DNA of 64,000 nt from Mycobacterium sp. OTB74 (GCF_029892685.1 NZ_JARXVD010000011.1:62001-126000); one strand, 5' to 3'; positions 1-10,512 are shown, counted from the first letter of the stretch. Numbers and translations are program-made. The notes: generated from the sequence alone by a model not told the origin.

Positions 1-25
1 TTAACTGGCCATTCGGCGGCGGAAC

Positions 26-1591
26 CTAATGTGCGAAGTGGCGGGCACCGGTGAGGTACAGCGTGATCCCGGCTTTGGCAGCAGCCTCGGTGACTTCCGC
101 ATCGCGGACCGAACCCCCTGGGTGCACAACGGCTTTCAGTCCGGCATTGGTCAGAGTTTCCAGCCCGTCGGGGAACGGGAAGAAGGCATCGGAGGCCGCT
201 ACAGCGCCGCGCACCCGATCGCCGCCCCGCTCAACTGCAAGGCGGGCGGCGTCAACCCGGTTCACCTGGCCCATGCCGACACCGACGGTCGCACCGCCGG
301 CAGCAACGACGATGGCGTTGGACTTGACCGCGCGACAGGCCCGCCATGCGAACACCAGATCGGCCAGGGTTCCTGGGTCGGCCGGTGCCCCGGTCGCCAG
401 CGTCCAGTTGGCCGGATCGTCACCGGCGGCGTCCAGCGCGTCACGCTGCTGCACCAGCACCCCACCGCTGATCTGCCGGAACTCAGTGCCACCAACCTGC
501 GGCTCCGAAGCGACAAGGATGCGAATGTTCTTCTTACGGCTCAGAATTTCCACCGCACCCGGCTCGAATGCCGGAGCGACGATCACCTCGGTGAAGATGT
601 CCGCAACGGTCTGCGCCATCTCTTCACTGACCGCGGTGTTGGTGGCGATCACGCCACCGAAGGCACTGAGCGGGTCGCACTCGTGCGCCTTACGGTGCGC
701 ATCGGCGACCGAAATCGACGACACCGCAATGCCGCACGGGTTGGCGTGCTTGATGATCGCAACGCAGATGTCCTCGTGGTCGAACGCGGCCCGCCAGGCA
801 GCATCGGCATCGGTGAAGTTGTTGTAGGACATCTCTTTTCCGTGCAGCTGCTCGGCCTGAGCCAGTCCCGGCCAGCCGGCGTCGTCACGGTAGAGCGCGG
901 CCTGCTGGTGCGGGTTCTCGCCATAGCGCAGTACATTGGAGCGCCGCCACGTCGCACCGGTCCACGCCGGGAATGAGGCCCCCTCCTCTGGCGAAAGCAC
1001 CGAACCCATCCAGGAAGCCACCGCCACGTCGTACTCGGCAGTGTGCCGGAATGCCAACGACGCCAGCTTCTTTCGCTCGTCCAAGGTGAAACCGCCGGCC
1101 CGCACCGCGGCCAGCACACCGTCGTAACCCAGCGGGTCCACCACCACAGCCACGCTCGGGTGGTTCTTGGCCGCAGCACGCACCATCGACGGGCCGCCGA
1201 TGTCGATCTGCTCGACGCACTCGTCCTCGGTGGCACCCGATGCCACGGTCTCCGTGAACGGGTACAGGTTCACCACCACCAACTCGAACGCCTCAACGCC
1301 GAGTTCAGAGAGGGCAGCCAGGTGCTCGGCCTTGCGCGTGTCGGCCAGCAGGCCGGCATGCACCCGCGGATGCAGGGTCTTGACCCGGCCGTCCAGCACC
1401 TCCGGAAAACCCGTGACCTCTTCCACTGGAGTCACCGGAATACCCTCGGCAGCAATAGTTTTCGCAGTCGATCCAGTGGACACCAGGGTCACCCCAGCTT
1501 GGTGCAAGCCGCGGGCCAAGTCCACCAAACCGGTCTTGTCATACACGCTGATCAGCGCGCGCCGAATCGGGCGTCGGGTATCGCCAGTCAT
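26..1591 (-). CDS. purH: Bifunctional AICAR formyltransferase / IMP cyclohydrolase PurH
   Basis: Cytosolic enzyme for the last two steps of de novo IMP synthesis: it formylates AICAR with 10-formyl-THF, then closes the ring. The 521-residue length is normal for the family. An N-terminal MGS-like cyclohydrolase domain (about 10-145, with STGSTAKTI and LHPRVHAG) precedes the AICAR transformylase domain. KHANPCG at 281-287 carries the catalytic Lys-His pair. The gene sits 19 bp downstream of purN on the same strand, so the two are probably cotranscribed. The start ATG at 1591 fits the conserved N-terminus. Confidence 0.97.
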   Translation of the reverse strand: MTGDTRRPIRRALISVYDKTGLVDLARGLHQAGVTLVSTGSTAKTIAAEGIPVTPVEEVTGFPEVLDGRVKTLHPRVHAGLLADTRKAEHLAALSELGVEAFELVVVNLYPFTETVASGATEDECVEQIDIGGPSMVRAAAKNHPSVAVVVDPLGYDGVLAAVRAGGFTLDERKKLASLAFRHTAEYDVAVASWMGSVLSPEEGASFPAWTGATWRRSNVLRYGENPHQQAALYRDDAGWPGLAQAEQLHGKEMSYNNFTDADAAWRAAFDHEDICVAIIKHANPCGIAVSSISVADAHRKAHECDPLSAFGGVIATNTAVSEEMAQTVADIFTEVIVAPAFEPGAVEILSRKKNIRILVASEPQVGGTEFRQISGGVLVQQRDALDAAGDDPANWTLATGAPADPGTLADLVFAWRACRAVKSNAIVVAAGGATVGVGMGQVNRVDAARLAVERGGDRVRGAVAASDAFFPFPDGLETLTNAGLKAVVHPGGSVRDAEVTEAAAKAGITLYLTGARHFAH

Positions 1592-1610
1592 CTTGCTCCT
1601 CGCGTCCGCG

Positions 1611-2240
1611 TCATCCTATTACTGCCTTTCGTCCACTCCAGGTCACGCCGCGGAGGACCACCGCGGCGATCACATCCACCAACAGTCGCCGTTCGACGAC
1701 CTTGATCCGTTCATGCAATGACGCTTCGTCATCGTCGTCGAGCACCGGCACCGCCTCCTGCGCCAGGATCGGCCCGGTGTCGGTGCCGGCATCCACCAGG
1801 TGCACAGTGCTGCCGGTTACGCGTACCCCGTAGTCCAGTGCATCAGGCACCGCGTGCGCGCCAGGGAAAGCCGGCAGCAGCGCCGGGTGGGTGTTCAGGA
1901 CCCGACCGCCGAAGCGGGAAAGAAAGGTCGGGCCAAGGATTTTCATGAAGCCTGCGGACACCACCAGATCGGGTTCATGAGCCGCTGTGGCCTCGGTCAG
2001 CGCCGCATCCCAGGAGGAGCGGTCGGCGTGATCGCGCAAGCGGGTGGTGAAGACCGGTGCGCCGGCTGCCGTGGCAATGTCCACGGCGGCGCAGTCCCGA
2101 TCGGTACCGACAGCTACCACCCGAGCCGGGTAGTCGGCGGCCGCGGCGTCCAGCACGGCCTGCAACAAGGAGCCGGCCCCCGACGCCAAGACCACGAGCC
2201 GCGCCGGCGCACACGGGGGCACCCGGAGCGGTTTCTGCAC
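1611..2240 (-). CDS. purN: Phosphoribosylglycinamide formyltransferase PurN
   Basis: GAR transformylase of purine synthesis; it uses 10-formyl-THF to convert GAR to FGAR. The 209-residue protein shows the phosphate loop [10 protein letters not shown] (18-27), the NTHPALLP block with Asn116 and His118, and Asp154 in GTDTGP, which together form the catalytic triad of the family. It lies directly upstream of purH. The start at 2240 leaves a short N-terminal extension before the first beta strand; a start a few codons later cannot be excluded. Confidence 0.96.
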   Translation of the reverse strand: MQKPLRVPPCAPARLVVLASGAGSLLQAVLDAAAADYPARVVAVGTDRDCAAVDIATAAGAPVFTTRLRDHADRSSWDAALTEATAAHEPDLVVSAGFMKILGPTFLSRFGGRVLNTHPALLPAFPGAHAVPDALDYGVRVTGSTVHLVDAGTDTGPILAQEAVPVLDDDDEASLHERIKVVERRLLVDVIAAVVLRGVTWSGRKAVIG

Positions 2241-2288
2241 GCAAACAGCCTAATCGGCCCGGACGCGTGCTCTGTCCCTGGTACGCCG

Positions 2289-3848
2289 CTAACGAGCGTG
2301 ATCATCGTCATCTACGACGAAATGTGCTTCCGGGTCTTCATCAGGATCAAACGCGACCGGTTCGCCGAAGTGATCGGTAGCTACCGTGTGATATGCCTCG
2401 TCCGGCGCCGGTGTCATCTCGGGTTCCGGGCGCCGATCAGAGTCTGACGGCTCATCACTCGACACCGGCTCAGACGCTGGCACCGGCTCTTGTGCCTGTT
2501 CTGATTCAAAGGCCGGACCACCGGCGAAGTGTGAGCTGCCGGCGTCGTCCGTATCGTCTGCCAGCACTTCTCCGAACGGTCCTTCCGCCGTCTCCTCGGA
2601 AATCACCTCGGTCACAGCGTCGTCGTCTGTCGCGGTTTCGGCCAAAGGCTGCTGGCTGGCCACCGCCGGCTTGGGTACCACCGCACGCGGCGGCCGACGG
2701 GTCAGACCACCGGCCATTGCCACCGTCAACCCACCGATCGACACGAACCACAGGAACACCGACGGACCGAACGTCGTCTGATCCACCCCTACGTCGCCGA
2801 AGTTTCCCAGGCGACCGCTGCCGGCACAGGCCAACAACACCATGACCGCCGCGGCCAGCGTCGAGGCGACGACGAGCTTGGCCGCGGCCGTCGGCCAGGG
2901 TGCCGGCCGTCGTGCACATTGCTGGCCCACCGCGACAGCCGAGGCTGCAGCGATGACCAGCAGCACCACCCATACCGGCCCCAAGGGCGGGGTCGGCACT
3001 GCGGCCAGCACCGGGACGGCCGGAATGTCGCCGCCGAGCACGGTGAACGCGCTGAACGTCGCCAATCCGATGTGTGCGCTCGAGCCCGTCGCCACCGCCG
3101 CGGCACCGACCATCACGTTGGGTATGTACAGGATCGAGAGCAGCGTCAGACTGAGCTGCCCGAACACAGAGTCGGTGACCGCGTACAGGTCATGCATGGT
3201 GGCCCAGTGCACGACCATGGAGCAGGTTGCGGCCGCACCGGACAAGCCGAGCAATGCCAACACCCCGGCTGCGGCTCCGCGGAACGCCTCGGGCAACCAC
3301 TGCGGAAGATGTGCATCGGTCAGCAAGCGGCCTTGCATCCGTGACCCGACGCCGATCGCTGCACCCACCAGGTGCACCGTCAGAACTGCGCCGAATGCGC
3401 GCAACGCGCTGGGGGTCTGCAGGTCGGTGAGCACCGATGAGGCGTCGTGAATCACCGCAAGCGAGATCGCCGCGATGAGCAGCGGGCCACCGAGGGCCGA
3501 CGCCACGGTCCAGCGGACCACGAACCATGACGAGCCCGGCCTGGTTGCCGCGGCGGTAACTCGCGCCGAGCCCCAGACCATGGCCAGCATCGGCATCAGG
3601 GGCATCACGCCCAGCTCTGCGCCACCGATCGACACCGGCACGCCGTGCACGCCCAGCCACATGCTGGCCATCGCACCGAACGCACCCGTCAGGTCGCTAT
3701 TGGCGATGACCAGCTGCAGCAACGTCAGTGCCGCGATGGCCACCAGGGCAATGCCCGACGGGCCGAACGCAACCCTGAGCAGGTCACGTGCCTGACGTGT
3801 GCCGACTGGCCGCTTATCCACTGGCTGGGTCACTCCTCGCAAAGGCAT
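2289..3848 (-). CDS. perM: PerM-like integral membrane protein (DUF6350)
   Basis: Polytopic membrane protein of 519 residues. Many hydrophobic segments lie between about 25 and 395 (for example LRVAFGPSGIALVAIAALTLL, then repeated Ala/Val/Leu stretches). An acidic, disordered cytosolic tail follows, rich in Glu, Asp, Ser and Pro. The position just upstream of purN matches Rv0955, which I recall as PerM, a protein linked to cell division and chronic-infection persistence in M. tuberculosis. Function here rests on that family and position only. An alternative GTG start five codons downstream would put its GAGGA too close to the codon, so ATG at 3848 is preferred. Confidence 0.85.
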   Translation of the reverse strand: MPLRGVTQPVDKRPVGTRQARDLLRVAFGPSGIALVAIAALTLLQLVIANSDLTGAFGAMASMWLGVHGVPVSIGGAELGVMPLMPMLAMVWGSARVTAAATRPGSSWFVVRWTVASALGGPLLIAAISLAVIHDASSVLTDLQTPSALRAFGAVLTVHLVGAAIGVGSRMQGRLLTDAHLPQWLPEAFRGAAAGVLALLGLSGAAATCSMVVHWATMHDLYAVTDSVFGQLSLTLLSILYIPNVMVGAAAVATGSSAHIGLATFSAFTVLGGDIPAVPVLAAVPTPPLGPVWVVLLVIAAASAVAVGQQCARRPAPWPTAAAKLVVASTLAAAVMVLLACAGSGRLGNFGDVGVDQTTFGPSVFLWFVSIGGLTVAMAGGLTRRPPRAVVPKPAVASQQPLAETATDDDAVTEVISEETAEGPFGEVLADDTDDAGSSHFAGGPAFESEQAQEPVPASEPVSSDEPSDSDRRPEPEMTPAPDEAYHTVATDHFGEPVAFDPDEDPEAHFVVDDDDHAR

Positions 3849-3878
3849 TCACCCGCCCATCGCGAGTTGCCCCTGCGA

Positions 3879-4802
3879 TTATGACGACGTCGAACCGGAT
3901 TGCTGGGGAGCCTGGTGCTGCGGGAAAGTCGTCGTCGGCTCTGTCCCGGCCGACTCGGCCGATGTTTCCGCGGCCGGCGAGTACGTTGAGCCCGCCTCGG
4001 AACCGGCTGATGACGGCGCGTGTGGCTGACCGAACGCCGGGAAACCGGTCGGCGGCGTCGGCGGGCCCGAATCGACGCTGTGCTGCGGATTGCCCTGCTG
4101 ACGGCCGAGATCGGAGTAACCGCCCGGCCCCTGTCCGGGGAATCCGCCCTGCTGACCGTAGTACTGCCCGCCCTGCTGGCCGTATTCCGGGCGCGGCTGC
4201 GGACCGCGCGGTCCAAATTGCTGCGGGCCACCCTGCCCGTAGAACTGGCCGTGTAGCTGGCCGGGCGCGTTGTAATACGGATCAGCCGGCCGCGGTGCGG
4301 GCGCCGTGATGACGCCGGCGTCGAGAAGCAATGCGGCCACCGCGCAGCCGGCCTGCAATGCCGAGAAAGCCAGGACGGAGTACAGGCCCCAGGCCGCCGG
4401 GGTGTTGCTCGGTGCCTGGATCAGTTCAGTGATGGCCAAGAGCAGCGCCAACACGGCGAGGATGGCGACCCAAGCTTTGAAAGGCTTCTGCTTGGGCAGC
4501 AGGCTGACGCCGGCCAGCAGCGCAGCCAGAACCGCGAGCAGGACAGGCAGGACGGCGATGACATCGGCATGCCCGGGTTCACCGCCGCCGGTGAACTGTG
4601 GCGCGAAATTGAAGCCGAAAACCAGCAGACCGAGCGCCACGACAGCGGTCGTCAGGTACATGGGCAGCTTGCTCGGGCCGGCCGGCGCGGGAGGGGCCGG
4701 CGGAATCTGCTCGGGTAGACGATTGAACTGCTGGGGCGGCCCACCGAACTGGCTGGGCTGATGTACAGGTTGGTAGCCGGGGTTGCCGGGCGGGTACGTC
4801 AT
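3879..4802 (-). CDS. DUF5336-type membrane protein with Pro/Gly/Gln-rich tail (Rv0954-like)
   Basis: 307 residues. A short proline/glutamine-rich N-terminus (MTYPPGNPGYQP) leads into four hydrophobic segments (about 55-190), followed by a long low-complexity C-terminal tail of Gly, Gln, Tyr and Pro (GQQGGQYYGQQGG). The start at 4802 is chosen because AGGAG lies about 8 bp upstream and the protein begins like its mycobacterial relatives; an upstream ATG at 4910 would add 36 unrelated, Cys/Arg-rich residues. It corresponds by position to Rv0954, a 34-kDa-antigen-like protein. The biochemical role is unknown; a cell-envelope or growth-zone role is only suggested by the neighbour perM. Confidence 0.85.
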   Translation of the reverse strand: MTYPPGNPGYQPVHQPSQFGGPPQQFNRLPEQIPPAPPAPAGPSKLPMYLTTAVVALGLLVFGFNFAPQFTGGGEPGHADVIAVLPVLLAVLAALLAGVSLLPKQKPFKAWVAILAVLALLLAITELIQAPSNTPAAWGLYSVLAFSALQAGCAVAALLLDAGVITAPAPRPADPYYNAPGQLHGQFYGQGGPQQFGPRGPQPRPEYGQQGGQYYGQQGGFPGQGPGGYSDLGRQQGNPQHSVDSGPPTPPTGFPAFGQPHAPSSAGSEAGSTYSPAAETSAESAGTEPTTTFPQHQAPQQSGSTSS

Positions 4803-5062
4803 GACCTCTCCTGATCCTTGGCGACTCGAAACAACGCTAGCGCACCGCGCTGACTGCGCCACGCATCTTCGTGTGGCACCGGACACCTGACACCCGGCCC
4901 AGCACCGCAAAGAAAATTTGCGAGCGCGTCAGGTGGCGGAAGATTGTTGAGCTACGGCCTTGGCGCGTGTTCACCCGCGGCTGGCCGACCTCGCGTAACG
5001 CAAAAACTGCAGGTAGACGTAGACACTGAGGATTTTTGCACCCCAGTCTTGCGCCCCGATAC

Positions 5063-5076
5063 TGCAACACGTTCTA
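5063..5076. promoter_or_regulatory. KstR-type operator
   Basis: TGCAACACGTTCTA fits TNNAACNNGTTNNA, the known KstR (cholesterol/lipid catabolism repressor) motif. It ends 9 bp before the start codon of the F420 enzyme at 5086, where bound repressor would block initiation. Two more sites of this type occur at 25586 and 34310. Confidence 0.65.
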
Positions 5077-5085
5077 ATTCTGGGT

Positions 5086-5937
5086 ATGGACTACGGGCTC
5101 GTACTTTTCACCAGCGACCGCGGCATCGCCCCGGCGCCAGCCGCCAAACTCGCCGACGACCACGGCTTCACCACCTTCTACGTGCCCGAGCACACTCACA
5201 TCCCGGTCAAACGGCAGGCCGCTCACCCCACCACCGGCGACGAGACTCTGCCTGACGATCGCTACATGCGCACCCTCGATCCGTGGGTGTCACTGGGTTC
5301 GGCAGCATCAGTCACCTCGCGGGTGCGGCTGTCCACCGCGGTGGCGCTGCCCGTCGAGCACGACCCCATCACTCTGGCGAAATCCATTGCCACCCTTGAT
5401 CATCTGTCCGGCGGACGAGTGTCGGTCGGTGTCGGGTTCGGTTGGAACACCGACGAACTGATGGACCACAACGTGCCGCCGGCCCGGCGTCGCACCATGC
5501 TGCGCGAGTACATCGAGGCGATGCGCGCGCTGTGGACCGAGGAAGAGGCCGAGTACGACGGCGAATTCGTGAAGTTCGGTCCGTCGTGGGCCTGGCCGAA
5601 GCCTGTGCAATCGCACATTCCTGTGTTGGTGGGCGCGGCAGGTACCGAGAAGAATTTCAAGTGGATCGCCCGGTCGGCCGATGGCTGGATCACCACGCCG
5701 CGCGACTTGGACATCGACGAGCCGGTGAAGCTGCTGCAGGACACCTGGGCCGCGGCCGGCCGTTCCGGCGCGCCGCAGATCGTCGCGCTGGACTTCAAGC
5801 CGGACGCCGACAAGCTGGCGCACTGGAAATCGCTTGGCGTGACCGAGGTTCTGTTCGGGCTGCCGGACAAGGACGAAGCCACCGTGGCCGCCTACGTGGA
5901 GCGGTTGGCCGGGAAGCTGCGCGACTTCGCGATCTGA
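5086..5937 (+). CDS. LLM-class F420-dependent oxidoreductase (Rv0953c-like)
   Basis: Luciferase-like TIM-barrel oxidoreductase of 283 residues, expected to use coenzyme F420; the substrate is unknown. Family features include LVLFTSDRGIAPAPAAKLADDHGFTTF at the N-terminus, SGGRVSVGVGFGW in the middle and PVLVGAAG before the C-terminal helices. It stands alone, divergent from the membrane-protein gene at 4802. The KstR-like site just upstream suggests induction by cholesterol or fatty-acid catabolites, placing it among sterol or lipid degradation enzymes. The ATG at 5086 is the only good start. Confidence 0.9.
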   Translation: MDYGLVLFTSDRGIAPAPAAKLADDHGFTTFYVPEHTHIPVKRQAAHPTTGDETLPDDRYMRTLDPWVSLGSAASVTSRVRLSTAVALPVEHDPITLAKSIATLDHLSGGRVSVGVGFGWNTDELMDHNVPPARRRTMLREYIEAMRALWTEEEAEYDGEFVKFGPSWAWPKPVQSHIPVLVGAAGTEKNFKWIARSADGWITTPRDLDIDEPVKLLQDTWAAAGRSGAPQIVALDFKPDADKLAHWKSLGVTEVLFGLPDKDEATVAAYVERLAGKLRDFAI

Positions 5938-5943
5938 GGCGAG

Positions 5944-5979
5944 CGGTTTCGGCTGGGCGCCCCGGTTTCGGCTGGGCGC
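5944..5979. repeat. Two-copy 17-bp direct repeat
   Basis: The 17-mer cggtttcggctgggcgc is repeated perfectly at 5944-5960 and 5963-5979, just after the stop codon of the upstream F420 enzyme. No function is evident; it may be slippage or a 3' end element. Confidence 0.8.
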
Positions 5980-6020
5980 GTCGGCCGACCTCTCCCTAGC
6001 AACCTGTCGAGCTCGGCTCG

Positions 6021-6053
6021 TCAACTTCTGTTGACACTGTCAACAGAAGTTGA
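6021..6053. promoter_or_regulatory. 33-bp perfect palindrome, candidate operator
   Basis: Two 16-bp perfect arms (6021-6036 and 6038-6053) flank one central base; the core reads TGTTGACACTGTCAACA. It lies upstream of the small HTH gene and would overlap an alternative TTG start at 6050. Its symmetry suits a dimeric DNA-binding protein. It could also act as a hairpin terminator for the upstream gene, but no T-run follows. Confidence 0.6.
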
Positions 6054-6112
6054 CGGGCGCCAGCCGAGAGTCGCGGCTGGACAGAGGTGCGCACGACATC
6101 GAGCAGCCGTCG

Positions 6113-6367
6113 ATGTCGGTGCTGCTGCGCATATTTTCCGAAGCCGAACCGGCGCCTGACCCGGACCCGGTGCTAGCGGACCTGCACGTCATCAGTCGCC
6201 GAGCACTGGCCGGGGCCCGCGACAACCTGGCCGAGGTCAGAAAGCAATACGAGCAGGCCGCGCGGCAGGCTCGGGCCAACGGATGGAACCGGGCCGAGAT
6301 CGCCCGCGTGCTAGGAGTGTCAAGGCAGTTGCTGCACAAGCGATTCCGTAATCAGCCACACGACTGA
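6113..6367 (+). CDS. Small helix-turn-helix protein
   Basis: Predicted DNA-binding protein of 84 residues from ATG 6113 (105 if the TTG at 6050 is used; neither has a strong ribosome site). The N-terminal part is an alpha-helical acidic stretch, and the C-terminal 30 residues (WNRAEIARVLGVSRQLLHKRF) form a clear HTH of the type seen in many small actinobacterial regulators. The striking palindrome immediately upstream is a natural candidate for its own operator. It converges on the thiolase-like gene, with stops adjacent (6367/6368). Target genes are unknown. Confidence 0.7.
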   Translation: MSVLLRIFSEAEPAPDPDPVLADLHVISRRALAGARDNLAEVRKQYEQAARQARANGWNRAEIARVLGVSRQLLHKRFRNQPHD

Positions 6368-7897
6368 TCAGCCCAGCACAGCCCGGTTTCCCTCGTCGGT
6401 CGCGGTCACCACGATCTTGGCGCCGAAGGGCTCCCCATCACACAGCAGCGACATCAGATCGGCGTCGGTGGTGGTCGCCAGGAAGCGGCTGCCGTCTGCG
6501 TCCAGCCGCCCGATAATGATGCCGGTGTTCGGCGTCCAGTCGTACCGCACGGTGTACGTCTCGATGGTCGCCGGGCCGTTGGCGTGTTCGGTGACCGCAA
6601 CCGTCGGCCACGTCAACACCTCGGCGCACAGTTCGGCGCTGTTGTCCGGCACCCAGTCCGCGGGTTCTGTCGAATAGATACCGACCGAGAACTTGCTTGC
6701 GATACCGCCATTCGCTCCGATCAACGCGAATTCGCCTGGAGCTTCGCGCATTCGAGCGACTGCTTCGGCAATACCGTGCAGCGAGTAGTTGTTTCCCGGC
6801 CCGCCGAAGTACGGCAGGCCACCGGTCAACGTCAGGCCGCGCGGGTCGCAGACCGCAAGGTCGACACCGTCGCAGATGTTGAACACCGGGAACGGGAAGC
6901 AGCTGTAGAGATCGAAAGCCGAGAGGTCGTCGAGCCCAATTCCGGCCACCCGCAACGCTTCCTGCACCGCCAGCACCGAGGCCGGGCTGGCACCGACATC
7001 AGGGCGGTCGAGCAGCTTCTGTTCCTTCATGTCCGCATGCCCGCGCAGATATACCCACTTTGATTCCGGCACACCGAGTTTGCGCGCAGCCTCGACCGAC
7101 ATCAACAGCGCCGCCGCACCCATGTTGACCTGATCGCGAGCCACCATCAGGCGCGGATACGGGTCGCAGATCATCCGGTTCTTGTCGGTCACGGTGACCA
7201 GCTCATCGACGGTCCGCTCTACCGGAGCCGATGAATACGGGTTCTTGGCAGCGACTTTCGACATCGGGGAGAACAGCTCTGCCATTGCGCGCCGATAGTC
7301 CTGCACCGACAACCCGATTCGGGCACGACGGGCGTTGTCCAGCAGGCCGTACTGCACCGGGGCGCCGATCAGCCCATGCCGAACGGTGTACTCGTCGAAG
7401 ATGCCGTCATAGCCGTAGCCGCGGTCTTCGAGTTGACCGTCGACCGTCTCAGCGTGATCCGGCTTGTCCTCGCGGCCATCGAAATACCTGAGACTGGAAG
7501 TATTTTCAGATCCCATGATCATCACGACGTCGGCGTTGCCGGCCACGATCTCACCGCAGAATTCGGTGATCAGGTGCTGCGGGCTTTGTCCGCCAATGAC
7601 CTCCAGCACAGCGCGAGCCGGGTCTGCGCCGATGCGGCGCGCCACTGAGCGCGGGTAGTTGTTGGACTTGCCCAACGGTGCCGGTGTGCGGCCGGAGATT
7701 TCGAATTGCCGGGTCCCGGCGACGGTGTCGATAGCCGCAGCGACGGCGGCAACGTCGGCCCCGGTGTCCTGCAGCGCGGCCTGTGCGGCTTCGGTAGCGA
7801 GGTCCACCGAGGACATGCCCCGATAGTCAGGGTCCTCCAGGCGCTCGGTGAACTGACCGATGCCGACGATCACCGGGGTACGCGGATCGACACCCAT
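6368..7897 (-). CDS. Thiolase-like protein (SCP2/TLP1-type acetyl-CoA acetyltransferase family)
   Basis: 509 residues with thiolase fold signatures (VIVGIGQ at the start, GGPGNNYSLHGIAE near 370) and an extra C-terminal domain of about 100 residues that is OB-fold-like in related proteins. Where thiolases carry the nucleophilic Cys (about residue 105) this protein reads IGGQSPQHL, a Ser instead of Cys. That resembles the mycobacterial TLP1 group, which I recall as lacking normal thiolase residues. It may bind CoA esters without condensing them. The start is firm: a perfect AGGAGGT lies 5-6 bp upstream of ATG 7897. It is monocistronic. Confidence 0.8.
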   Translation of the reverse strand: MGVDPRTPVIVGIGQFTERLEDPDYRGMSSVDLATEAAQAALQDTGADVAAVAAAIDTVAGTRQFEISGRTPAPLGKSNNYPRSVARRIGADPARAVLEVIGGQSPQHLITEFCGEIVAGNADVVMIMGSENTSSLRYFDGREDKPDHAETVDGQLEDRGYGYDGIFDEYTVRHGLIGAPVQYGLLDNARRARIGLSVQDYRRAMAELFSPMSKVAAKNPYSSAPVERTVDELVTVTDKNRMICDPYPRLMVARDQVNMGAAALLMSVEAARKLGVPESKWVYLRGHADMKEQKLLDRPDVGASPASVLAVQEALRVAGIGLDDLSAFDLYSCFPFPVFNICDGVDLAVCDPRGLTLTGGLPYFGGPGNNYSLHGIAEAVARMREAPGEFALIGANGGIASKFSVGIYSTEPADWVPDNSAELCAEVLTWPTVAVTEHANGPATIETYTVRYDWTPNTGIIIGRLDADGSRFLATTTDADLMSLLCDGEPFGAKIVVTATDEGNRAVLG

Positions 7898-8216
7898 TAC
7901 AAACCTCCTGACATCTGTTAATTCGACAGGCTAACTGACCGGTATCTGCGGGCATAATTGCGGGTAGCTGCGGATTTGCGTCGGGAGACACTCCCCCGGC
8001 GAAGTACGGTTGAACAGTGACGGCCTTGGGTATCACAAGCAGAACGCTGATCTCGTTGAGTACCAGGACTTTAAGTCTTGTGTGAGCAGCCATAGGCCTG
8101 ACCTGGATGCCGGCGGCGAACGCGGCGCCCCCTGGATTTCCTGACGTGTCACAACGGATTCGTCCTCCAACAGTCAGGCAGTTGGACTTTCTGACAGACC
8201 GAACGGGCGAAATAAC
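7898..8216. other. Non-coding gap between thiolase-like gene and sucD terminator
   Basis: About 320 bp without a convincing gene. It must contain the promoter of the leftward thiolase-like gene (Shine-Dalgarno at about 7903-7909). No strong -35/-10 pair, tRNA or RNA motif was recognised; open frames here are short and lack ribosome sites. Confidence 0.6.
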
Positions 8217-8247
8217 AATGCCCCGCGCCGTGAAGGCGCGGGGCATT
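8217..8247 (-). terminator. Intrinsic terminator after sucD
   Basis: Perfect 13-bp arms (8217-8229 and 8235-8247; AATGCCCCGCGCC and its complement) around a 5-nt loop, 18 bp past the sucD stop. In the sucD direction a modest T-rich stretch (ATTGTTATTT) follows. Confidence 0.8.
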
Positions 8248-8265
8248 ATCGAAACTGCTTGAGAC

Positions 8266-9168
8266 CTACAGGCTTTGCAGGATCTCGCGAGCCAGCTTGG
8301 CGGTCTCGGACGGGGTTTTGCCGACCTTCACGCCCGCGGCCTCCAGGGCCTCCTTCTTGCCCTGCGCGGTGCCTGCACCGTCGGAGACGATGGCGCCGGC
8401 GTGGCCCATGGTCTTGCCCTCGGGAGCGGTGAAGCCCGCGACATAGCCGACGACCGGCTTGGAGACGTTGGCCTTGATGTAGGCGCCGGCCTTCTCCTCG
8501 GCGTCGCCGCCGATTTCACCGATCATCACGATGATCTTGGTCTCGGGGTCCTTCTCGAATGCCTCGATGGCGTCGATGTGGGTGGTCCCGATGACCGGGT
8601 CGCCGCCGATGCCGATGGCGGTGGAGAAGCCGAGGTCACGCAGCTCATACATCATCTGGTAGGTCAGCGTGCCGGACTTGGACACCAGGCCGATCGGGCC
8701 CTTGCCGGTGATGTTGTTCGGCGTGATGCCGACCAGCGACTCACCGGGAGTGATGATGCCCGGGCAGTTGGGGCCGATGATCCGGGTCTTCTCACCCTTC
8801 TCGACGTTGTAGGCCCACGCGTAGGCGCTGTCCTGCACCGGGATGCCCTCGGTGATGACCACCAGCAACGGGATCTCGGCATCGATGGCCTCGATGATGG
8901 CGTCCTTCGAGAAGGCCGGCGGCACAAAGGCGATCGACACGTCGGCGCCGGTCTCCTTCATGGCCTCGGCCACTGAAGCGAACACCGGCAACTCGATGTC
9001 GTTGCCGTCCTTGTCGACGTGCGACACCTTGGTGCCGGCCTTGCGGGCGTTCACGCCGCCGACCACCTGGGTGCCGGCCTTCAGCATCAGCTTGGTGTGC
9101 TTGGTGCCCTCACCGCCGGTGATGCCCTGGACGATGACCTTGGAATCCTTGTTCAGGAAGATAGACAT
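8266..9168 (-). CDS. sucD: Succinyl-CoA synthetase alpha subunit SucD
   Basis: TCA-cycle enzyme subunit; with SucC it interconverts succinyl-CoA and succinate with nucleotide phosphorylation. The 300-residue length is typical. The CoA-binding Rossmann domain is N-terminal ([15 protein letters not shown]), [14 protein letters not shown] at 131-144 is conserved, and the phosphorylated His is His256 in TMGHAGAIV. The gene follows sucC after 15 bp with a GGGAG ribosome site, so they form one operon ended by the hairpin at 8217. Confidence 0.97.
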   Translation of the reverse strand: MSIFLNKDSKVIVQGITGGEGTKHTKLMLKAGTQVVGGVNARKAGTKVSHVDKDGNDIELPVFASVAEAMKETGADVSIAFVPPAFSKDAIIEAIDAEIPLLVVITEGIPVQDSAYAWAYNVEKGEKTRIIGPNCPGIITPGESLVGITPNNITGKGPIGLVSKSGTLTYQMMYELRDLGFSTAIGIGGDPVIGTTHIDAIEAFEKDPETKIIVMIGEIGGDAEEKAGAYIKANVSKPVVGYVAGFTAPEGKTMGHAGAIVSDGAGTAQGKKEALEAAGVKVGKTPSETAKLAREILQSL

Positions 9169-9183
9169 AAGTTGTTGGCTCCC

Positions 9184-10347
<1,164 letters not shown>

Positions 10348-10498
10348 GAGCTCTGAGAAATCCCGTTCTGTCTGCGTTGACGATTTGAATTCACTTCAGC
10401 ATTGGGCCGCACTGGCTCGCTGGGCACTTTAACTATGTACGCATGAGTAGCCTGCACCGCCTACCACCCATGTGGTACATCTCACCCGACACCACTGA

Positions 10499-10512
10499 GT
10501 GAGACAAATCAC
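10499..10512. promoter_or_regulatory. CRP-like site between sucC and the M23 peptidase gene
   Basis: GTGAGACAAATCAC matches the core GTGA-N6-TCAC of the mycobacterial CRP (Rv3676) consensus. It lies in the shared divergent promoter region, 152 bp from sucC and 106 bp from the peptidase start, so it could act on either. A second small palindrome, TACCACCCATGTGGTA, is at 10462-10477. Confidence 0.45.

Noticed and set aside
1-25. Sequence before the purH stop
   Set aside because: Only 25 bases, with no coding evidence; a TTA at 1-3 could be a stop of a neighbour but cannot be assigned.
4810-4910. Longer start for the Rv0954-like gene
   Set aside because: It adds 36 Cys/Arg-rich residues, while MTYPPG at 4802 has AGGAG upstream.
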